From NCBI GenBank assembly GCA_036872755.1, contig JAVHNS010000013.1:1178001-1242000 (forward strand): 64,000 nucleotides of DNA, written 5' to 3'. The stretch comes from Orbilia blumenaviensis. Its lineage: Eukaryota > Ascomycota > Orbiliomycetes > Orbiliales > Orbiliaceae. A program made the translations under genes and the position numbers. Of this stretch, positions 56,101 through 64,000 are shown one piece after another; the first letter of the stretch is position 1; every line of letters begins with the position of its first letter. A model generated the notes under the pieces. The model ran no database searches. It was not told the DNA's origin and saw only the letters and a program-made list of their open reading frames with translations.

Positions 56101-57312
56101 GCTGGTAGTTGTACTCTGAGTAGTTGTCGCCTTAGTTGTAGTTGTTGAAGATTCTTCGGGCTCTTCGCTAGTGGTTGTACTCTTAGTGGTCGGGTTTTGA
56201 GTGGTTGTAGCGGTGGTTTTGACTCCTGGATCTCCGCTGGAGCTACTTTCCGTAGTGGTAGTCGCTTTGGAGCTAGTGGTAGTGGTGGGCTCATCAGTTG
56301 TCGATTTCGAAGTCGTGGTGGTGGTGGCGACGGTGGTGGTGGTGGTAGTGGTGGTGGGTTCCTTAGTTGTCGATTTCGAGGTCGTAGTCGTCGTCTTAGA
56401 AGTTGTAGTGGTGGTGGTAGTCTTCTTGCTGGTCGTGGTGGTAGTCTTCCTGGTGGTTGTGGTTGTGGTCTTCTTTGTAGTGGTGGTTGTAGTCTTCTTC
56501 GTAGTGGTAGTCTTCTTCGTCGGCTCCGGTTTGGGTGCTGGCCCCTCTGTTTGGATGCACACCCAAACGGAAGGCTTCAAACTGGCGCAGTTGTTCTTCA
56601 ACGCAGGATTGTATCTATCGGTTTGAAAATTCAATGTTGTCAACGATATGCTCCCATTTTCCTCCATCGTCCTCAATTTGCATGGCAAACAAGATGGTAG
56701 CAGAATATCTGATACTAGGTATATACATTTATAAACCAACCCTTACATGTAATACCAACAAATGATGGATATTGATAACCAAGTTCATGCATATGCGCAT
56801 GTAGCAATCAAATTCTGGGACCAGCTATATAAAACGGTCATGTTTATTTATATACTTGGGCAGCATTTTAGGATGGCTTTGCATGCCGTCTAGGTTTCTG
56901 AAAATCTTCTAGAGGTATTTTTGGGGCGTTTGAATAGAAACCACCATCCAAATCTGATTTGGCCATGCACGACCTCGAAAGCGTCTGGGACCGAGACTAA
57001 TCTCGAAATAAACTGAAAAGGAATTTGAGCTTACTTTAGAAATTGTGTTGTTGTAATTATAATATCGTAGTACTTGGCTACACCAAGAATCGAAGCGCAG
57101 GTATCACTCTTACGAACCAATGTCCAAGCGTTACAGGTCGTGGGCTGCCCAGGTTGGACTGGAAAGTCTCTCTTCCTGAGCTGCTGTCCTTTCACGACAG
57201 ATGGGCTCTCGCCTTCAACTGGGACGGCAAGAACTGGGCTAAGAGTATTTAGCAAGAGAAGGTAGACTAAACCTTTCATAATGAGCGTCGTGAAAGCGTT
57301 TGATCCCGCCAT
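53174..57312 (-). CDS. Secreted LysM-tyrosinase fusion protein
   Basis: Tyrosinases oxidise monophenols and diphenols to quinones, often for melanin. The product has about 1,050 residues in about ten exons. It has a signal peptide (MKGLVYLLLLNTLSPVLA), a dibasic RKR, then one LysM domain: CNAWTLVRKSDTCASIL spliced to YNPALKNNCASLKPSVWVC over a 420-nt intron (56615-57034). A Thr/Ser-rich linker with tandem repeats follows. The tyrosinase CuA site has SGIHG, GYCPHGS and TWHRPY; C-P-H gives the Cys-His thioether pair. CuB has SIHGAVHNL and FWLHHNNMDRL. All six copper-binding His are present. Then comes the family C-terminal domain (FSIYVFLGKPP, LHWTAGA spliced to EGKEIDVTTLKTL), a Thr/Ala/Lys heptad tail and a Tyr/Gly/Arg-rich end. 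LysM should bind chitin or its oligomers, so the enzyme may be wall-anchored. The first ATG is 57312; 57279 is also possible. Confidence 0.87.
53448..53516. repeat. 21-bp repeat encoding STATGKT heptads
   Basis: Successive 21-base units encode Ser-Thr-Ala-Thr-Gly-Lys-Thr in the C-terminal tail of the LysM-tyrosinase. Degenerate copies continue towards 53350. The tail is likely exposed and O-glycosylated. Confidence 0.7.
55926..56190. repeat. 66-bp minisatellite in tyrosinase linker
   Basis: Four copies of a unit encoding TSEEPEESSTTTT begin near 55934, 56015, 56081 and 56147. Spacings are 81, 66 and 66 bases, all multiples of three, so the frame is kept. The repeat lies in the linker between LysM and catalytic domains. 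Confidence 0.85.
56300..56530. repeat. GTG/GTA trinucleotide-rich tract coding for Thr runs
   Basis: Plus-strand GTGGTGGTAGTC-type triplets encode long Thr runs broken by Lys-Lys and Ser-Lys on the minus strand. This is the N-terminal part of the tyrosinase linker, probably O-mannosylated and extended. Confidence 0.75.
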
Positions 57313-60300
57313 CGTGGAATGAATAGATAGAGTTGCCCCTCGCTGTCAAGATGATGCGCAAATTGCTTCTCCCAAGTTTAATGAACGACTTAAAGGGTAA
57401 TAGGAATACCTCCCACCGAAGGGCTAAGGGCTTGGGAGAAAGGGGAGGGCAGATGAAACGAACGTCTATGGCCTCGGCCAAAAAAAGGAACGACTTATTC
57501 TACGGCAAATATTTACGCATGGTTGGCGCTGTCTCTGCTTTATAGATAGGACGTCTCTCTGGCAGATAGCTATAATCTGGGCATTGGGCCGGCTGCGAAA
57601 AGTTTTGGTTACATAGGGAAGATTTCCTAGTCCAAGGTGACCGTTGTGGCCGCCTTCGGCTTCCTGATACTATCAAAATACGAACAGCTATAGACAAAAT
57701 CTGGCCATCAATAGTGTGTGGAGAGCTTTTCGTGCGAGTTCAGCTTCAAGAAGCCCTTTCAGTCTGTGTATCCAGATTCATAGGGATGCATGTCTTGGCA
57801 ATGACGTTGGACCCACTTGCCGTGCGTCTGGTTGGAGCGCTTCTGGAATATCGAAGCCATTCCCGATCCGTATTGGGAATTTCGCCAACCGTGCTTCTTG
57901 ACCAGCCGAGCGGAGGTTGGTCTAGCCGCGGAGGCCTCTATTATCCCTTGTCAACATGTCCCGACCCTGGCTCCCAAAGGTTTTTCTTTACTAATGTAAC
58001 GTCGAACGTTGTGCCGAATACCAGTTGGAAGTCGCATCCCGGCCTGTCAATTCAGTGGGTGGCGAACCGACTTGCTGGACAGCTGTGCACGGAATAAGTC
58101 TGGTTGGCGGACAAGTGCGACGGCGTGCATTTCCGTGGTGTTGCATTTGGGAGTTCCTCCCGTTATTCAGGGCCCTCGGCTATCTTGTAAGCAAACGTTT
58201 AGAATTGATATTCCAGCGGAGAACCGTCACTAGTCTTTTTATAAATTTAAGGAGGACAATATACTTAGGCAATTACTCATGGTATTCTTTCTTCATTATG
58301 TACATGTCTTGAACTAGTCTGTATGTCTTAAACATAGTTAGAAAATATGCATGCAAAGGCCAGATTAGATAGATCTTAACAAGCTTTTATCTAATCTAGC
58401 TTGCCCTTACAGGCGAGTATCACGCCACACGGGATTGCATTCGGCGTTTCTGTAATAACTCAGGCATTAAGCGATGAAGATACCACGATAAAGACAGCCA
58501 ACTGGCAGCCAAGGCCCCATCCCGTTATATGCACTAGGTCTAAGTTTGGCTAAGCTAAGGCAATATTTATAACGTGACCGAGTATTCATCCCCGAATTGC
58601 ACTTGATCAATTGAATGGCCATACGGATTCGCGAATATTCGTTAAATCTAACATAGCCACCATCCCGGAATTAACGGCAAGTTTTTCAAGCATGAAAAAC
58701 GATACACCCCTACTAGGAGCTGACTTATATTCAGTCAAAATCGTCCCAGTAAGACCTAATCCATGTTTTCACCCGGATATTCTCCATTCGTTCTCGCTTT
58801 ACCTTTCACCATCGCAAAAGAAGTTGAAGGTAGCCGATCGGTTCCAGTTGTGGTAGCGATCCGCACCTTTTAAGTTCTGGACAGCCCATTCCTAGGATCC
58901 TAAGGGGGTAATACATCTGTATTTGTCCCTGCCTACTGAGAAAGACACGATATTTAGCAAGCGTATGGATCTGGGTTCGATACAAAGCCCGAGGCCAAGC
59001 GGTTGGAAAGACGACCCATGCATAGGTTAACCGCCTAGTCTCCCGCTTCCGGCAGCCAGGTTAAGATTTCCGGACGTTAACACGCCTCGAAAGCCGGATG
59101 ATGGTATGGGCATTTACATTGCGCATTTTTAAAAAAATTTCCGGCCACCATAACCGTTGTACCGGCACCCGTCTACCAAAGGCGCTATGATCTGAGGAGG
59201 TTATTTTATTTCTTATAACTACACAAGACTATGAAAGCCTAGAGTTGTGAGTTGAAGCGATGTAAACATCGGCGTCGTGATCAAGAAGTAGCATGGAGAA
59301 AAAGTTGTGCGCAGCCAACTGCAGATGTACTTTTGTACGACGTCATGCGCCCAGCCAACCAGATATTGTATTAGCACCAAGTACCTAGGTAGTTTTGAAT
59401 ATTTGGTCTTGAGGTCTCACAAAGGTAATAATCTAAATATTAATTATAATCGCATATTATATGATGTGAAGTACTCGGGAACAGTGCAAAAGATATTGAG
59501 CAAGCTTGAAGTAGGCAAGTTAACATCATTTTTCGGTGAGATACATATGCGAGGCGCGGGGCGGGGAGTCCCGAAATACTAGAATCGTGAAGTGACATGG
59601 TGTCCAAAGTTGTCATGAGGGGAAAACAGAGAAATGGTCTCGTAAACCAGACAACACAAACGAGAAAATTCATATCGTTGGATTTTGTGCGTTGCAACAC
59701 GGTTGCGCAATGTTGATCATAGCAGGACATGTCAACAACAAACATTCCTTATTAATCGATCGTTTGACTTAAGAAATGTCCCTCTTTTGCCGTTTCAGCT
59801 TCATGCATCTCATTGCATAGTTCAAGAAAGCTTCGATTTGCCCAGAATATCTAATTATTTTCGTCGACTCATGCCACATAAGCGCTAACCACGTTAGCTA
59901 TTACCGTTTATACCATGGTATATACCAATATCACAACGTGCAGCCATATATACCCATATTTTTTAGGTATTGGTGCCTTACAAATGGGATATTGCTCTTT
60001 ATATTCTCAAAAACTTCGGAAGTACCTTCCAGCTATTCCACCCAAGTATTTGCAGCTCCTCGAAAAGTACTGTCGTTAAAACATCCAACATGTGCCCGCA
60101 TATATGTGTGTGCATATCGCGGGGATGGATCAGCAAAATCAGCTTGGACTTAGCTTAGCGGCGAAAACCGCCCGTATATGGAGTATCGAGATATTGAAAA
60201 TCATTAGATGCATTTCGCGTTTCCTGGTGCTGGATTCGCCTGTAATGTATAATACACCATTGCAAAAAATTAGGCGTTCGGCTAACGATCCAAGTAACGA

Positions 60301-61752
60301 CTAACTAATTGGACCCATAACCGAAGCATGCATCCCTGATTAGGCTGACATCCATGAGCACATCTCAGGTTTTCGGGCCGTCGAAGCGCTCACCTCAATT
60401 CTAAAGCAAAATTGATGCACAGAATCGCAAGATGATCTATTAAGGATTCTTCTTACGCGCACAGTGAATGGCCGTTTCGGCAGGGCCCAGGGCCATATCC
60501 ATATATAGATAGTATAAGAATCATCGGAACCATCTTACAATCTGTCCATGAATGCATGAAAGCTAGAAAGAGCTTCTTCGATTAGGTTGTATTTAAACAA
60601 CATCTGGGTCCAGTGTTGCGCCAAAATTGATTTTTGGGAAGGTTAGACTATAGGCTCCGGCTGTCAAGATAATGTCGTTCAATAATCGACTTTGATATGG
60701 AATCAAAATTACAGGTTACTGACCTGACAGAGCTTCGGAGACTCGAACGTACATAAATTTAAAGTTAGAACAGAGTATAGTTACACATGCATTTAATTAA
60801 CCTCGTAGTGAACGCCGCTCATCTAATATACATATTGAGCGCATTGTTAGTATTTTTTTTTAACGTTAACGTTGTTGTTGTTGATACTACATTGATGCAT
60901 ATAGTAAGACTTAAGCAATGGGATATTTATTCACATGTCCGCGCGAATTCATTTCAGCCGGCAGCCTGATACTAAATCTCGCGGTGGTAGGTTCGACAGA
61001 TAAGTACCCACCACAACAAACTCCCACCACCGACTTTAAACCTCTTTTCCGTTCCCAAAAGCTACCGAAATAACGAGGCCAACAGAGGGAACAGGTTTTT
61101 ATTAACACCGGATCGATCGAAACGACCAGCATAATAACCTAACGGAAGATGTGCTTCGATAGCATGATATCAAAATACCAACTCGAATGCTCGAGGTCCA
61201 TTGTTTACTCTTTGCTGAAAGTCATATCGGAAGACATGGGTGTGTCGATAGAACTGGGCAGGTTAGAAATTAAGCCGTGGTTGTTACAGCTGTTGTAGTT
61301 CTATAATTTATACGACGGATTCTATTTGGCTATTCCGGGTATCCCTGTCAAAACTTAGTTTGGTGGATATCTCGAATATCAGGCTAAAAGGGCAGCACAG
61401 AGGGTATCGAAAGGGAGATCGTATTTAGTCGGGATATCTCATGGGTCGTTCCATGGTTCACAGGCTCTGGTAACGAGTTTTAAACTCAAAACAGGGGCTA
61501 ACTGCATACTCTGCTCGCCTTTCTAGAATTATGCTCTGCCTTACTATACCTAATTCTAGATGTGTGATAATAACTAGAGAAGGGGGGCTCCACTTTTGGG
61601 AACTATTTCTAGGGTCAGCGGTTTCATTCCCGAACCTCGAGCTTTGCGATTGCCCCCGGTATTTTTGAGATTGCCTTTAAATACCCGCGGAAGGCGAGTA
61701 CAACTAAAAAAATTCTTTCCCGTAATCAAGTTCCAGCCCTGCGTTTTTACTG
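57313..61752. other. Long divergent gene-poor region
   Basis: These 4.4 kb separate two divergent secreted-enzyme genes. ORFs at 57714-58312 overlap in three frames on one strand and may be a decayed gene, but no family can be recognised. A TACCTAGGTA copy is at 59382-59391. ORFs at 59307-60304 are short and unlike proteins. I see no RNA gene or intact transposon. Confidence 0.45.
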
Positions 61753-64000
61753 ATGTTGCATTTCTGTGCTATCGCGATTCTAATTCTTGCCCTTGTGGCA
61801 CAAGCTGCCCCAGTCAGGGTTAGAGTTAATCATGTCTCTGTTGGCAATGAACCAATTCAACCCGACTATGCCCTATGGACTATATCTGGTGGAACCTCTG
61901 CCAGTTTCACGGACAGCGGAGTCACATTTAAGCTTACTGTCCCGAGCTCCGAGCTTAGGGGAAGTCGCTGGAAGATGATTACGGTTAGTAGTCCAACTAA
62001 TTAGTAGAGTTAGCTTTGCCAACCAGATTTGTAATCGTCTCAACTAACACTGATATTACGACGTGGGCCGTTAGACTAAGATGGAAGCATTCCTTGGGGA
62101 AAGGGTGATTGGGGAGGGCATATCAACTGATGGCAGTACCGCTGTTCCAATCACTCTTACCTTGACCGGACTTTCCGCTGGAACACATACCCTTCTCACA
62201 TGGCATAACGGCTGGGATAACCTTGCCAAAGTCGCAAACATTAAAATCACAGTTAACGGGGCAACTGCAGTTTCTGTGAGTCGGCGGATACGCTAAACCT
62301 TCAATTCATCTGCTAATGCGGCTTAGAGTCTTGCACAAACTGTACGCAAAGACAGTATTTGGGAGGCTTCATCTTCCTATATTAGCTTTTCTGCTACGGC
62401 TGGTCAAGCTGTTACTATTGTGTATACACCCCTCTCAACTTCTGGCGTCTCAGATCTACGAGCATTCATCAATGCGTGGGAAATCGACACCCCGAATATC
62501 GCCACTCAAGTCCGTTATCCTATTCCTGGACACGGTGATGAGCATTACCAAGGTGGAGGGTCCGTCAAGTGGCAAGCTCCAACAGGAGGAGCTGCGAGCT
62601 ACGATGTTTACCTTGGAAAGAACACTGCAACAGGTCTTCAAAAAGTTAGCAGTAGCCAGACTGGAACTAGTTATACATTTTCAGGTATCAATCCGTCATA
62701 TATAAAGCCCCTAAAGGCGATAACGAGATTCCATGAGCCTGTACAACTTAAAAGGCTGATACACAATAATTACAGGCCTTAATACCTTGGACACATATTA
62801 CTGGCGAGTTGACCCTAAGACCAGTTCCGGGGTTGTGACAGAAGGCCGTGTTTTCAAGTTCAGACTTGCCCAGTTAGCATTCCCTGGAGCACAAGGATAT
62901 GGGTGAGAATCAATTCAGCCGTCCCTATGTTAAATGCATGCAATTAAAATCGCAATATATATCAGCCGATTTGCACGGGGCGGTCGCGGTGGCAAAGTTG
63001 TCAAAGTCACCAGCCTAGCAGATTATAGTGGAACTCCCGTTAAGGGGACTCTTCGATATGCAATTGAAGAAGAGACTGGCCCTCGGAATATAATTTTTGA
63101 TATTGGAGGTAAGCCCAAGAAAGCCTTACCAGCTACCCTTTACATACTAGGAATTGACCTAAAATTCGCGATCTCAAACAGGTGTTATTACACTCTCATC
63201 GCGCCTGAGTCTTACGGACCCTTATGTTTCAGTTATGGGACAAACTGCACCCGGTAAGGGCATTGCTATTAGAGGCTGGCCGCTTGGCCTCTCAGGAGCT
63301 ATAGACTGTATTGTGCGACATATGGTATGGCGCCACTAATGCGATATTCAATGCCGTGACATTGAAAGCTAACATTGCGTAGCGTGTCCGACCTGGGAAA
63401 GTCACCGGCCTCACTGTCGATGGAATGGGCTTACAGGGTTCGAACCACGTAATTATGGACCGTTGCTCGATGGTATGTATTCATACCCAAAGTTACCCTC
63501 CTGCGATGAGATGCCTCAGTTCAGTCAAAGCCGATTAATAATCTCTTTCAATATTCTATCGATATTTGCCTATATAGGGTTGGGGAATCGATGAATCCCA
63601 CTCATCGCGCAATGCTGGTAACATTACATTCATGCGCAATATGATTTCGGAGCCGCTAAATATTGCCGGCCATCAGAATTATCCAGCTGGTAAATAAGAC
63701 AAACATGCGTGGTCATACCCCATATTAGAAATATTTTGACTGACAGAGATTCTAGGAACCGGGCACGGATACGCGGCCTCTATTGGTGGTGATATCTCAT
63801 CCTACTATCACAACTTAATCGCTCATGGTAGGTAAACGCATATATATATACACACGTATATATATGTCCATATCGCATGAATCTATATCTCCTTCTCAAA
63901 TCCTTCGCACAAATATCATAAAGCCATTATTCCGTATATATGCATAAGACTAGTGGTGCTAATAATACTGAAAAACAACTAGCTCAGGGAAGAAGTTGGT
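61753..64000 (+). CDS. Secreted pectate-lyase-like polysaccharide lyase with N-terminal accessory domains (3' end cut by window)
   Basis: The protein starts with a signal peptide (HFCAIAILILALVAQAA). Residues 20-170 look like a beta-sandwich module (GITFSPSS-type strands, LTLTGLSAGTHTLLTWHNGW). A fibronectin-like stretch follows (VKWQAPTGGAASYDVYLGK, DTYYWRVDP). The lyase part starts LAFPGAQGYGRFARGGRGGK, then VKGTLRYAIEE, GPRNIIFDIGG, VMGQTAPGKGIAIRGWP and MDRCSMGWGIDESHS, the order seen in PL1-type pectate lyases with a right-handed beta-helix. The last residues read YYHNLIAHAQGRSW. At least nine introns, all GT-AG and in frame; checked examples start at 61984, 62277, 62685, 62902 and 63108. 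Such enzymes cleave demethylated pectin by beta-elimination. The 3' part is off the window. PL1 is my best class; a related beta-helix family is possible. Confidence 0.8.

Noticed and set aside
55868..56700. Long plus-strand ORFs rich in Val and Gly opposite the tyrosinase linker
   Set aside because: They are shadows of the Thr-rich repeats read on the wrong strand.
58960..59010. GGGTTCGATAC-type B box
   Set aside because: No matching acceptor stem or A box upstream, so a tRNA is not supported.

Overview
The window is nuclear DNA of a filamentous ascomycete (Pezizomycotina). Genes carry many short GT-AG introns, mostly about 50-150 nt, with CTAAC/CTGAC-like branch points. The families present are typical of filamentous ascomycetes: DUF3433 membrane proteins, BTB-like and F-box-like proteins, tyrosinase with its C-terminal domain, a GDSL acetylesterase and a pectate lyase. 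The palindrome TACCTAGGTA is scattered through the intergenic DNA. A leotiomycete is my guess, but nothing here proves it. Coordinates come from reading splice junctions by eye; junctions I checked in frame are given in the entries.

Layout, left to right. At 1-3412 (-) lies most of MSH5, a meiotic MutS homologue cut by the left edge. At 4824-5123 (+) is a small serine-palmitoyltransferase subunit. At 5870-7198 (-) is the INO80 subunit IEC3. Two diverged BTB-type paralogues lie in tandem at 8468-9704 and 10479-11693 (both -). At 13336-14601 (+) is the nucleolar RRM protein NOP13. The stretch 15241-20243 (-) holds a secreted cysteine-containing protein, a doubtful ORF and two uncharacterised proteins. 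At 21481-23633 (-) is an F-box-like protein. A 3.5 kb gap follows.

The middle carries a DUF3433 protein (27192-30909, +), a SAM methyltransferase (31032-31823, -), a secreted GDSL/CE16-like esterase (32269-33473, -), a small secreted protein (34759-35191, -), EMC5 (35736-36317, +), translation factor eEF1B-alpha (36708-37835, -) and a CPD1-like cyclic phosphodiesterase (39056-39911, +). A GLE1-like protein sits at 44177-46793 (+) behind a long gene-poor, pyrimidine-rich stretch. A second F-box-like protein (48558-50695, -) and a low-complexity protein (51829-52559, +) follow.

The right end is the most distinctive part. A secreted protein at 53174-57312 (-) fuses an N-terminal LysM (chitin-binding) domain, a long Thr/Ser-rich repeat linker, a complete type-3 copper tyrosinase and a repeat-bearing C-terminal tail. 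A 4.4 kb gap separates it from a multi-domain pectate lyase (61753 to the right edge, +). Housekeeping genes (MSH5, IEC3, NOP13, EMC5, eEF1B, CPD1) are therefore mixed with secreted genes likely to act on cell walls, polysaccharides or phenolics. There are no operons; neighbours are arranged head-to-head or tail-to-tail. I found no convincing tRNA, rRNA, CRISPR array or intact transposon.
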